27,490 nt of DNA from Anaerolineaceae bacterium (GCA_028714615.1 JAQTMA010000031.1:1-27490); one strand, 5' to 3'. Counted from the stretch's first letter, positions 7,070-16,365 are shown. Notes: generated from the letters alone by a model not told the origin. Program-made: numbers and translations.

Positions 7070-9916
7070 ATGGAACCCACATCAAATGATATCCAGGCAT
7101 TTCGCTTTCGCCTCAACCGTCTAGCAATGAAGGACCAGGGAGTGGCCGCGATTCCCTTCCCAATGATGGACCAGTTGGATCGTTTCTACCAATCAGTCGA
7201 GAAAGAATGCTTGAACCGGCAGCTCAAGCCCAGCGAGCGAGCGACCTGGCGTACGCTAAATGATGCGCTCAATCTATCGGCCTTTTTGGTTCAACCATTT
7301 GAATCTCTGAAGCGTCAAAGGATCGCGATCGCGCCCGCGAATGTCAGCCTGCCCCAGGCTAACCAGATCGGCACAGTGGTCCGCCAATGGTTGGGTTTTT
7401 ACTCGTCCACGACCTTTGCGCGGGAAATGGAGCAAAAGCCAGATATTTTCAAACGGCTCTTGGAGCCCATTGAGTGGAAGCAAGGCTGGATAAGCCAGGA
7501 AGCCCTCTCCTTGATCGTCCCTGACAATCCGATCGATCCCGTTGCCTATTATGCGATCCCCAGCCTGATCGCCTCCGCTCTGGTTGACCGCCCATTTGAA
7601 TACCAGGGGCTGCGGGTCAACTGGCGCATCGCCCAGCATAATCGCAAGCTTTGCCTGATCAGCCAACCGATTCAAGCCCATCTCAAGATTGATGACGCGG
7701 ACGAGAGAGGATTTTTTGTCATCCGGGTCGAGTTTACCCTAAGGACAATGCCCGGCACGGGGGATAGGGAGCCATTTATCGATCTGAGCCTGCACTGCCG
7801 GCGGTATATCGAATCGATTAACAGCTGGTCAACGCGCAGCACAGGAACCATCCTGATCGAAACGCCTAGACCTGTGATTTCCTCCTGGCCGCAGCGGTCT
7901 CCTGTCCAGGTGCCCTTGATTTTTGCGAAGAAGGGGAGCGATCTAGCATCCGCCTATTATCGCCATCACGTGGATGATTTCCTCGGCGCCCTGCGAGCCC
8001 TTCCAATCCGCAAGCCTCGCGAATTGCTGCAAAATCCAACGAGCTTTTGGAATGCTCACGATCCCAGCCAGGATGGTTATTACCTGGTTTATCATGAGGG
8101 AACGTATCCGAATCATCCGGTAGAAACTGGCTGGCCCTTACCAGACCAGCAGGCAATGTACCAGCAGTTCCGTCGGAATTTAGAGGGTCTCCTGATCCCA
8201 TTGGAGCCAATCCGGAAGGACAGGCGTTTTTATCGCAAAACAACCCCCACCGCGGCTCTTCACATTGGAGACCTGCAAGATCGCAAAAAGGTCGACGCAG
8301 ATGTCGTAGATGGTAAGGTGATTTCCGCACCAAACGACCATCTGGGAGAGCAAATTGCCAAGGCGCTCAAAGAGGTATGGCTAAAGCGCCGCGCCAGCCC
8401 GCAGGTTGTTCTCCTATGGTTCACACCCAAAACACGGGATGCGATTCGGGAACGCTTTGATCTGATGACGGAAGGACACGTGCCACTGCTATTGGAGGAA
8501 ATCTCACCTGAGCTATATCAGCCCCTGGTAACGGACCAGGAGTTTGATGTTGGGTTGCTGTGGGAGGGCGGTCCTGATCTACAAAAAAGCCGCCAGCAGT
8601 ATCGCGAGAAAATGTCAGATTACGAGTCGGCGTTGACCGGCAAGCGGAAGAAGCGAGTCTCTCAATGGACATCCAAGCTGCGGGGGATCCGGAACAAATC
8701 TACACTGCCAGGCTCTCCCACAGATCCCCCGGAAATTTTGGTTCTGATCGAACTGCCCAAGCATAAGGACACCAAAGCGGAAGAAATGCGCTCCCCGAAA
8801 GGCGCCATCCGGGAGGCCTGTATCCAAACGCGGTTTCTCTCACAGTTTATCGTAACCGTAGAACACCCCGAAAAGAGCCCGGACCGCGAAGATGGCAAGC
8901 CTGTCAGATCGGATTTCTACCGGGTAGAAAACGCCCTCACAGATCTTGTTTTACGACAGACGGGGATCACAATTGGCTCCTGGCAGGCGTTCCATCAGCG
9001 CTTGGAAACCTCCGGGACACTGCCGGAGGCCGAACTGATCGGGCTCTACCGGGCTACCACAAACAAGTACAATTTGGACTTCCCGGTCGCGGTACGTCTC
9101 ACACCCAGTGGACGACACGCAGAGATGACTTTCCCCGAGAAAAATGGCACATGGTTACCCTATCCGCAGGCCTGCGCCCAATTGGCCGAAATTGTTGTCC
9201 GCAACCGGTATAAAATTATTTCCCGGAAAATCGGACAACCGTCGATACCGAACGATGTGTGTCTTGCCCGCGCGCAAATCCTGGCATTCGTCGATGAGAT
9301 TATACGGGGGCCTGGAAAAGAAAAGATCGTATTCCTTGAAGCGCTCCATTTTCGGCAGCAGTTGATGAACCATCTACGAAACGGGGATATGAAGCTGAAC
9401 CAGTACCCCATCCCAGGGAATGGCACGCTAGCGCCGAGCCAGCTGCCGGGTGTCCGCTTGGTCCGGATCCTGATCGGGGAATCGCCTCAATACATCATGG
9501 CTGGGCCAGAGCCCAAGGAACCTGGCAACGCCCTGCTGGAAGCGGGGAAGTATGGAGACTTCGATGTGTTTTACAGCATCGGGGAAAACGCCACGGTCAA
9601 TAAGCAGTTGGTCCACGAAACGACCAAGACGGCTGAATTCCGACATCCGGAAACCCCGGATGATCGGGATCCAATCTCAAAACAGGATTATGCGCGGCGC
9701 GCGTTCAAGCATTCGCAAATGGTGGAGATTGTCCCGTATTTTATGCAGCCTGGCGATGATCCAGCAGAGTTGGCCTGGATCGCCCACCGACTTCGGACAG
9801 CATTGAATTGGTCAGCCGGGAACACTCTGTATCCGCGGCCAATCCATCTGGCAAGCGCATTTTTCGCGGATATGACCTCCCTTTATGAGGCCGATGATGG
9901 TGAAGATGAACCATAG
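7070..9916 (+). CDS. pPIWI-RE protein (Argonaute-related, PIWI/RNase H module)
   Basis: 948 residues from ATG 7070, with AGGAG at 7054-7058. The layout fits the pPIWI-RE family: an N-terminal X-type domain (roughly 1-430), a MID-like Rossmann region beginning QVVLLWFTP (about 445), and an RNase H-fold PIWI region from about 555. Visible family motifs are LVLIELP (E561 at the first catalytic strand), SPKGAIRE (575-582, with R581), SQFIV, and a C-terminal LRTALNW...RPIHLA (P924-A928). The family is named for conserved Arg and Glu residues in this region. It was defined computationally (Burroughs, Iyer and Aravind, 2013) as part of a three-gene system with a DinG-like helicase and an REase, predicted to act on invading DNA or RNA-DNA hybrids. 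All three are present here and intact. Its 3' end overlaps the convergent HEPN pseudogene by 34 nt. Confidence 0.85.
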   Translation: MEPTSNDIQAFRFRLNRLAMKDQGVAAIPFPMMDQLDRFYQSVEKECLNRQLKPSERATWRTLNDALNLSAFLVQPFESLKRQRIAIAPANVSLPQANQIGTVVRQWLGFYSSTTFAREMEQKPDIFKRLLEPIEWKQGWISQEALSLIVPDNPIDPVAYYAIPSLIASALVDRPFEYQGLRVNWRIAQHNRKLCLISQPIQAHLKIDDADERGFFVIRVEFTLRTMPGTGDREPFIDLSLHCRRYIESINSWSTRSTGTILIETPRPVISSWPQRSPVQVPLIFAKKGSDLASAYYRHHVDDFLGALRALPIRKPRELLQNPTSFWNAHDPSQDGYYLVYHEGTYPNHPVETGWPLPDQQAMYQQFRRNLEGLLIPLEPIRKDRRFYRKTTPTAALHIGDLQDRKKVDADVVDGKVISAPNDHLGEQIAKALKEVWLKRRASPQVVLLWFTPKTRDAIRERFDLMTEGHVPLLLEEISPELYQPLVTDQEFDVGLLWEGGPDLQKSRQQYREKMSDYESALTGKRKKRVSQWTSKLRGIRNKSTLPGSPTDPPEILVLIELPKHKDTKAEEMRSPKGAIREACIQTRFLSQFIVTVEHPEKSPDREDGKPVRSDFYRVENALTDLVLRQTGITIGSWQAFHQRLETSGTLPEAELIGLYRATTNKYNLDFPVAVRLTPSGRHAEMTFPEKNGTWLPYPQACAQLAEIVVRNRYKIISRKIGQPSIPNDVCLARAQILAFVDEIIRGPGKEKIVFLEALHFRQQLMNHLRNGDMKLNQYPIPGNGTLAPSQLPGVRLVRILIGESPQYIMAGPEPKEPGNALLEAGKYGDFDVFYSIGENATVNKQLVHETTKTAEFRHPETPDDRDPISKQDYARRAFKHSQMVEIVPYFMQPGDDPAELAWIAHRLRTALNWSAGNTLYPRPIHLASAFFADMTSLYEADDGEDEP

Positions 9917-11345
9917 GTAATTAGGTCAATTTCATTCGGAGATACGCACTTGGGATTTTCTAAAATGAGTTGGAGCGCTAGCCGCAAGTACTCGATCGCT
10001 AGCGCTCTTTCTATACCAGATGATATCCTAGCTTGATTCATTGACGGGTTATCGGGGGAAGGAGAAGAGCTATGTACCAGTTCTGATCGATATTTATATA
10101 GTCTCCCGATATCTGTCTTTATGGTCTGCGCCGTTCTAGTTGAAGATGGTAAAAGACTGTTTAATTCGATCATACGTTTGATTAAGTTTTGTTTTATTCC
10201 CTTTTGGTTTTTCACTGTTAAAAGTGCTTCCAGGCCAACGATCGCACCGATTAATGAATCAGAATCGTCGTCCCTTAAATAACACATGTTTAGTCTGTTT
10301 TTCGCCAACATAACTGATTGTGGTGGGTAAAGAAAAGGTCAAGGCAATACTTTCCGATTCGTTCCACTGTCTTCTCATCGAGTACGGGCAAGTCCTCTTT
10401 CGACCACCAGTAGTCATTCTCAAAAATAGAGGGATACACTTTGATCGAAGTCCCCTCAAGCGGCGGGAGATGCGCTTTATAGCTCATAGCCCATTCGACA
10501 GGACGAATTAGGACTTGGGCATATCCTGTTTCTTCACCTATAACAATCCGATTGGCTGCGAAAAATGAATTGATGAAACCAAGAGGATAGTGATCTACCT
10601 CTCGTAATAATTCGGTCAATTCCCAATAATTGGTATTAGGAAGTCCCTCGATCCGAATTACCAACATGTGGGAAGCAGAACTGTATACAGAGCGATGAAT
10701 TGGGCGATTATATGCTGTTCTCGTAGCCCTTGCCCGATGAAAATCTTCATCCATTTTTTCAATGCTTACGAACTTATCTATCTTGTGATGTGTAAATGAA
10801 AACTTCTGAAATAAGATTGGTACGCAAATGTCCAGATCTAATTTTTCTGAGTAAATCCAACGATCGATTGGTCCATACACAATATCAAATTTGTCCTCGG
10901 CGAATGCTGTCGTCTTGAACAAATGGAGATAGCGATTTACAAGCATCCCGGGGATAGCCAGGACCTGCCATGCAAAAAGAGATAATTTTAATTCATTGCT
11001 GCTAAATCCTGATTCGCGGGTTGAGGTAAGGTAAGTTCTAACCCGAGCATCCTTAATTGCCTGTTCCTATAATTCACAGAACGATGACCTTCCCCAGATA
11101 TCGCCGAGCCGGTTCCCTCTTTGGTCACTGAGCATGCTAGAATAGTCGAATGGGTTGGAATAGAAGGCGTACGGGTTGATTGATATTTCTGGCAATCCAT
11201 TTTCAGATTGACGAATTTGAGGCCATTTAGAGTAACGCTCAATGGTATACTCCTCATTGAGGTACGGTTCAACCAAGGATAATCCGTCATGGGTAGCAGC
11301 CAACATTTTGCGGCGGAATAATTCCCGTTGTGTAATAGCGTCCAT
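9883..11345 (-). pseudogene. HEPN-domain (ApeA-like) gene broken by an in-frame TAG and a frameshift
   Basis: Three fragments read as one ~487-codon gene. Fragment 1 starts at ATG 11345 and runs 92 residues to TAG at 11069-11067. Beyond the stop the same frame stays open without interruption (40 sense codons, then the ATG at 10946) to a stop at 10290. The last fragment (10311-9883) continues in the -1 frame. Adding one A to the five-base A-run (T-run 10298-10302 on the plus strand) would fuse ...NQLCWRK to NRLNMCYLRDD. The tail matches an ApeA-like HEPN domain: DSLIGAIVGLEALL, then YRSELVH with the Rx4H ribonuclease motif. HEPN proteins are typically RNases in abortive-infection systems. Its start is 9 nt after the DUF2971 gene. 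Two lesions point to a decayed gene; assembly errors are the main alternative. Confidence 0.7.
9973..10012 (+). terminator. Candidate terminator of the pPIWI-RE operon
   Basis: GAGCGCTAGC (9973-9982) and GCTAGCGCTC (9998-10007) form a 10-bp GC-rich stem with a 15-nt loop, followed by TTTCTAT. It lies 57 nt past the pPIWI-RE stop, inside the 3' part of the convergent HEPN gene. The repeat also encodes Ala/Leu/Ser-rich residues there, so codon repetition is an alternative explanation. Confidence 0.4.
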
Positions 11346-11354
11346 AAAGCGACC

Positions 11355-12659
11355 TTATGCGATACGGTAAGGCGAGGAAGAACTCTTCACTGGTGTTTCA
11401 ACTTTAATATTCGGGTCTATTGGGTTATCAATATCGAACGGGGTGGGGCCAAAGGAATCTTGATATGCAAAAGCAAATACTTCTTTATGATTTAAGTAGT
11501 TGCGAATAGACTGCGCAGCAAGTTCGTGATTTTGATTGGGTCCTAACCAGACTTCAGGGATATTCAAAGGATCATTATCATCGTTTGTTAATTTAATTTC
11601 GACATAAGGTATTAGCATTGTATTTCCCGACCTGAATCTAATTTCTGGAGATGTATCTGGAATTATATCCGAGACCAATCTCCACTCGCATTCTTCAGAA
11701 AATGATGGATGTTTAATTCGCGGCGCTAATCTGATAAATTCTATCTCTATATTTTCCAGAGCTTTCTCTGCGCGCTCTTTAAACCGTAGTCTTTTTAGTT
11801 TTTCAAATCTATTAATTCTTCCTGTCAAAAAGTCTTGTATAAATTTCGGCGGAATTTTGCCTTCCTCTGTGTACTCACATCTTACCAGTGAAAACCCCTG
11901 ATCCTTTGTGATGTCGTATAGAGGTGAATTGAAATCGAGACCAATGCTTACGCCATTTGCGTTTTGGCAATAACCCCTCCATTGACTTAATTTATCAGGC
12001 TCTGTGGAAAATGAGACTGTATAAATTCCATAATTGCTCTTACGCTTGACAATTTGATTCAATCGCTTGTAAAGTTCACCAACAAAAGCCCTCTCGCTTG
12101 AAGTAGTTAGCGTTTCCTCAAACATCTCGATAAACTCTAAAATAATCCAAATAGCGTGTTTTAACTCTTCTGAATCATTCAAATATTCGACGTTCGATGC
12201 CCAGATTTTCTTAGAATCAACAATACCCATAAAACCCGCGGGTGAGGTGTAATGGTAGAGAAAAGTTTCTGGATGTAGTGGATCGTCATCAACTATAATT
12301 TTCATTGTTACCCTCCAGCATTCACTTTGTGCATAGGTCAAATTAACAGGTGAGACTAAAGCGTTCCCAGAAAAACTATATATGATGTCCTGTCCCGATC
12401 TAAACTTGATCTCATAGTTCAGCACGTGATCGATTTCTCGATCAGTAAGGACATAAAGAGTCCCCACTTCGACATCAATATAATCGATTTCTCGTTTGGA
12501 TTTCCAGCCATTAAACTCAGCATTTGAAATCTTTTCACCTTGCATTGTTAGAATTTTCTGAACGCTGGCATTTCTTTGCAGGCTATCGATCAGGTTTCGG
12601 CCGAGACCAGCTAATTGCTGATTGCAGATGGCGACGACCGGAGATATCTCAATCAACAC
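11355..12659 (-). CDS. DUF2971-domain protein with an N-terminal extension
   Basis: The GTG at 12659 immediately follows the TAG of the upstream gene and gives 434 residues. From about residue 130 the protein is a clear DUF2971: FLYHYTS, GIVDSKKIWASNVEYLNDSEE, VSFSTEPDKLSQWRGY, GVSIGLDF, then a C-terminal SEECEWRLV. DUF2971 proteins are common in bacterial defence islands; their biochemical role is unsettled. The first 118 residues are mostly beta-rich and unfamiliar. An internal ATG at 12305 (residue 119) has an excellent GGAGGG ribosome binding site and would give a 316-residue, family-typical DUF2971 protein. So either the long form is real, the short form is the true gene, or both are made. 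The stretch appears more AT-rich than the SbcC gene upstream. Confidence 0.75.
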   Translation of the reverse strand: MLIEISPVVAICNQQLAGLGRNLIDSLQRNASVQKILTMQGEKISNAEFNGWKSKREIDYIDVEVGTLYVLTDREIDHVLNYEIKFRSGQDIIYSFSGNALVSPVNLTYAQSECWRVTMKIIVDDDPLHPETFLYHYTSPAGFMGIVDSKKIWASNVEYLNDSEELKHAIWIILEFIEMFEETLTTSSERAFVGELYKRLNQIVKRKSNYGIYTVSFSTEPDKLSQWRGYCQNANGVSIGLDFNSPLYDITKDQGFSLVRCEYTEEGKIPPKFIQDFLTGRINRFEKLKRLRFKERAEKALENIEIEFIRLAPRIKHPSFSEECEWRLVSDIIPDTSPEIRFRSGNTMLIPYVEIKLTNDDNDPLNIPEVWLGPNQNHELAAQSIRNYLNHKEVFAFAYQDSFGPTPFDIDNPIDPNIKVETPVKSSSSPYRIA

Positions 12660-13214
12660 CTATCTTATCGCTCGGACCGCGTCGCGAATAAACCGAGCAT
12701 AATCATTATTCAATCCACACTCGATCGATAGTTTATAGAACTCCTCGCCGGCATCTCGTAGATCCAGCCCTTTCAAGCGAACGGAATCCCGCGCGATAGC
12801 TCTCAAATCGGACAAATCGCTCCCTGACACATATTCTTCGGACACAACTCGCTTCCAGAATTGGTAAATCACATCTGTGGGAAGATTTGGACCGGCGATG
12901 AAATATCCAAGATAATGTGCAAAGGCAGGGATCTCGATGATCCCTAGCCCTGCTTTACCGCTGTTTTTCTGGAGCCATTGCATCCTCGACCGCTTGGAAC
13001 CAATGATGAGTTCAGGATCCACAAACCATTTCCACCTTGCTTCCGGGATGACTCCCCGTTTCCATAATCGCCGGAAGAGCGCTGACGCCGATTGGCAGGA
13101 CAATGCCACTTCTTCAGGTGATAATGAATGAAAAGCATCGCCAGATCGGATCTTCCGATGCAGGTTTTCTTCATCTTGATCAAGGTCGATCCTGGTCGGT
13201 AATGGTGGTTTCAT
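12660..13214 (-). CDS. Unknown 184-residue protein following SbcC
   Basis: The ATG at 13214 has GAGGAGGAG 5-13 nt upstream and lies 17 nt after the SbcC stop, so it belongs to the same operon. The product is predicted mostly helical, rich in Trp/Arg in the middle (FRRLWKRGVIPEARWKWF, about residues 47-64), and ends in a basic helix. There is no signal peptide, membrane segment or catalytic motif I can name. I do not recognise the family. Its place in the operon suggests a partner of the SbcCD-HerA-NurA complex or a link to the DUF2971 gene, whose start codon touches its stop. Confidence 0.75.
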   Translation of the reverse strand: MKPPLPTRIDLDQDEENLHRKIRSGDAFHSLSPEEVALSCQSASALFRRLWKRGVIPEARWKWFVDPELIIGSKRSRMQWLQKNSGKAGLGIIEIPAFAHYLGYFIAGPNLPTDVIYQFWKRVVSEEYVSGSDLSDLRAIARDSVRLKGLDLRDAGEEFYKLSIECGLNNDYARFIRDAVRAIR

Positions 13215-13231
13215 TCGTGCTCCTCCTCTTG

Positions 13232-16200
13232 TTATCGGCCTTTCAAACGTACCCTGGTCGCATTCTCTTCATCGGGGATATCGATCTCGTAGACTGATGC
13301 GGCCGGAACATTGAATTCCTCCTGGTGGGAGACCAAGATAATCCGCTCCAAGAATTGGCTGAGATTATGCAATTCCGAAATGGTGTTCTTCAGCCCTTCC
13401 TTGTCCAGGCCACCGAATCCCTCATCGATAATAACACTCTCGATGCGCCGCGAATCACGCCGAACATACTGCCCGATCGCTAGCGCCAGACTGATGGCAA
13501 TACGGAACCGCTGGCTACCAGACGCCAGGACAATCGGAAGGGGCTGTCCATTCCCCGTTTTACGGTCATACACAACCAAGTCCAGGGCTTGGTGATTCTT
13601 CCCTTCCTCTCGAAGCGCTAACCGGCTGCGGCCTGCGGAAAGATTATCCAGTGTACCGGAAGCCAGATCGACAATTGCATTTTCCGCCCGGTTGATTAGC
13701 CTGGCACGGATTCCCCGATCGCCGAACTGAACCGCCAGGATTCCATAGAGGTACTCCTTGCGCTCAGCCTCCCGCAGGCTTGTTTGTGTCGCTACCCTTT
13801 CTTTTTGGGCAGAAGTCAAACGCTGTAAATCTTGCTCCGCCTCGACCTTCTGTTTACCCACCTGGGTCAGAGCATCTTGTGCCAAACCGAGCATCTCATG
13901 AACCTTCTGCGCACTCTGGTGGGCAGCGGCAGGGATGATCAGAATTTCCTGATCTAGCTCGCCGATCCGGCGTGTACAGCGTTCGGCAGCCGCGCGCGCA
14001 GTGCTCAGAGTATGATATTGTGTGTTCGCGCTATGTAAGCCGGCAAATTCGTTCCGAAAAGACTGCATGGTGACTAGCGTGATGGCTTCACCGATCTTCT
14101 GCCAGGCCTCCGGTAGCTGTCTGATTTGCCCCACCAGAGTATCTTGGATTTCAGCTTGTTTTGCTTGATGGCGGGACAATTCATCGTGAGCATGAACCTG
14201 CCGGCGCCCAATTTCATCTGTTGATTTTTGAGCAGTTGCCAGATTGGCATTCAAGAGTCGCTGCTCAGCCTGCGCTGCGCCCAACTCTGCGGAGGACCGA
14301 TCCCGTAGCATGATCCCACGGGAATAGACGTCACGAGCCTGATCCCAACCACTTGGCAAAGTTTGCCTTGTCTCGCGCAGGGATTTTTCTTTCGCCTCCA
14401 GCAAAGCCCAATCGGTTTTCCGAGTCTGCTGTTGAGCTTGGAGCGCCTTTAAGCTCTTTTCCAGGTCGCTAGCCTTTTCTCCCTCATGGCGAATGGCGGT
14501 TAGATCATCGGTAGCGGGGTAGATAGTCGCCAACCACCCGCTGGAATTCGCGGGCATGGTAGTGGCGACTTTCGATTGGTAGACAACAGAGAGATTTTCA
14601 AAAGATTCTCTCAAAGCCTCCACATGTCGGTTGATTTGATCATCGGAGCCCTGCAAACTCTGTTTTTCGCGAGCCAACTTGCCATCGGTATCGGTAACGT
14701 CGGTACGCGCCTTGGCATGCTGTTCAGTCACGCGGAGGAGGGTAGTCGCTGCCGCGCGATAAAGCCGATCCGTATCTAGCAAGGCCTGTTTTTGGTGTTC
14801 TACAGTAATCTCGAGCTCATTGCGTTCAGTCAGAATATGGGCGGCATCCAATCCCTTCCCGCAATACCGGCAAGTTGGTTCACCGACCACCGATTCGAAC
14901 ATTTCTACTCTGGTGTTGGCTTCATCCAATAATGTTTCGGCACGGGTCCGATTTTCTCGGCAACGCCACTCCTCGGTAGTCGCGTCTTGAAGCTGCGCCG
15001 CGAGAGCGTCCCGCTCGGCTACCTGTTGGGTCAAACGATTTTCCAAACCATCTATGACCTCTTCAGATGCCTGGCGCTTGTTTACACTTCTTTGGAGTTC
15101 CAGCCTTTCGGTGGCCAGGCGCGAAAGGTCCCGGAGCGATTGACAGGCGATATTTGCGCTGTTGGACTGGTTGGCGAAGGATCGAGCCTGTGTATCCAGA
15201 TCGGACGGGTAACCCGCTACCACCTTTCGAAGACGCACTGCCTCTCGATTATCGTCATCAACCCGGTCCAGCAATGCGATGGTTGGCGCCAATCCGGCCA
15301 CCTTTTGCGATGCATCCATCCATGTTTGGCGCACGGCTTCGACGCATGCATCCTGAGCAACGACTTTTTCAGCCAATACGTTAGCCTGCGTATGTGCTTG
15401 GGCGAGGGGTTCCAGTGTCGCATCGTACTCAGCTTGACACCGCACAATCTCCTTGGAAGTCGTTGACAGACGCGTTCGAGCTGCCAGAACAGTCTCCAAT
15501 ATCGGCAGACACTGTTGCAGTTCCTGCCAACGGTGGAACCGGCTGGCAATGCCCGCCTCATCAGCGGTCACCTTTTTCGCTTGTGCAAGTTCATTCAGGC
15601 AAGTCTGTCTTTCAGAAGATCGCATCTCCCATTCTTTGGCTTGCCCGAATAAGGTCGTCAGTTCGCCTACCCGACTTTGGGCGGCGGAATGGCCGCTCGC
15701 TGCCTGGTCAATCCGCGACTGTGTCGAAGCGATAAGCGCATCGGTGATATCTAGCATCCCGCGCAGCCGATCCCGATGAGCAATCGCGATCCCTTTCCAA
15801 TGCTTTTCCCACTCGCGCGCTTTCTTTTCAAGCGCTTCATACCGAGATAAGTCAATCAGTTGGGACAACACGTCATAGCGTTTATCGATAGGCGCGTCCA
15901 GTAATGAGTCGGAATTATTCTGCATGAGCAGGACCGATGACGTGAAGGTGAAATAGTTTAGACCGACCTTTTTTGTCACCCATTCATCGAAACCCTTATC
16001 CTTCTCGGTCCCCGGGATGGGAATAATCTGGTCCGGGTTACCTCGAATCAGGGTTGCTGCGCTACGGGTAGCGAGCCCCTTTTTCGGGATCGTACGGCGC
16101 ACACGGTATTCCTGGTCGCCGACCGTAAAATCAAACTCAATCACCGCGCGATCGGACTGGTGATTGATTAAATCCCCATAATTCTGGGCCTGGTTGCGGT

Positions 16201-16357
16201 AGATACCAAACAGCACAAAGGTAATGGCATCGAAAACGGCTGACTTTCCGGCGCCATTCTTTCCCGAAAGAGCCCACAAGGAGGCATCACGGAAGTCGAT
16301 GGTCTGCGGTTCACGGTAACTCATAAAGCCAGAAATCGTGATCTTATTCGGGATCAT
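13232..16357 (-). CDS. sbcC: SbcC/Rad50-like SMC-family ATPase
   Basis: 1041 residues, the normal size for SbcC/Rad50. The N-terminus ITISGFMSYREPQTIDF leads into Walker A SGKNGAGKS (31-39). Two long coiled-coil arms flank a zinc-hook motif, CRYCGKG, with C496 and C499. The C-terminal head has the ABC signature LASGSQRFR (about 944) and Walker B VIIDEGFGGLD (about 977). Together with the Mre11/SbcD nuclease encoded 8 nt upstream it should form the ATP-driven complex that tethers and processes DNA ends and hairpins. AGGAGG precedes the ATG at 16357. The arms are diverged, so placement in SbcC or Rad50 proper is open; linkage to HerA and NurA resembles the archaeal Rad50 context. Confidence 0.9.
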   Translation of the reverse strand: MIPNKITISGFMSYREPQTIDFRDASLWALSGKNGAGKSAVFDAITFVLFGIYRNQAQNYGDLINHQSDRAVIEFDFTVGDQEYRVRRTIPKKGLATRSAATLIRGNPDQIIPIPGTEKDKGFDEWVTKKVGLNYFTFTSSVLLMQNNSDSLLDAPIDKRYDVLSQLIDLSRYEALEKKAREWEKHWKGIAIAHRDRLRGMLDITDALIASTQSRIDQAASGHSAAQSRVGELTTLFGQAKEWEMRSSERQTCLNELAQAKKVTADEAGIASRFHRWQELQQCLPILETVLAARTRLSTTSKEIVRCQAEYDATLEPLAQAHTQANVLAEKVVAQDACVEAVRQTWMDASQKVAGLAPTIALLDRVDDDNREAVRLRKVVAGYPSDLDTQARSFANQSNSANIACQSLRDLSRLATERLELQRSVNKRQASEEVIDGLENRLTQQVAERDALAAQLQDATTEEWRCRENRTRAETLLDEANTRVEMFESVVGEPTCRYCGKGLDAAHILTERNELEITVEHQKQALLDTDRLYRAAATTLLRVTEQHAKARTDVTDTDGKLAREKQSLQGSDDQINRHVEALRESFENLSVVYQSKVATTMPANSSGWLATIYPATDDLTAIRHEGEKASDLEKSLKALQAQQQTRKTDWALLEAKEKSLRETRQTLPSGWDQARDVYSRGIMLRDRSSAELGAAQAEQRLLNANLATAQKSTDEIGRRQVHAHDELSRHQAKQAEIQDTLVGQIRQLPEAWQKIGEAITLVTMQSFRNEFAGLHSANTQYHTLSTARAAAERCTRRIGELDQEILIIPAAAHQSAQKVHEMLGLAQDALTQVGKQKVEAEQDLQRLTSAQKERVATQTSLREAERKEYLYGILAVQFGDRGIRARLINRAENAIVDLASGTLDNLSAGRSRLALREEGKNHQALDLVVYDRKTGNGQPLPIVLASGSQRFRIAISLALAIGQYVRRDSRRIESVIIDEGFGGLDKEGLKNTISELHNLSQFLERIILVSHQEEFNVPAASVYEIDIPDEENATRVRLKGR

Positions 16358-16365
16358 AACGCCTC

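Noticed and set aside
11067..11069. Stop-codon recoding (TAG read as an amino acid)
   Set aside because: Several intact genes in the window use TAG as a normal stop, and a second lesion lies downstream in the same gene, so decay or error is more likely.
10988..11290. Separate 100-codon minus-strand frame
   Set aside because: It overlaps the HEPN gene fragments in another frame and shows no domain; the same-frame continuation past the TAG explains the region better.
14987..15466. Plus-strand frames opposite SbcC
   Set aside because: Shadows of coiled-coil coding sequence on the other strand, with no ribosome binding site or motif.
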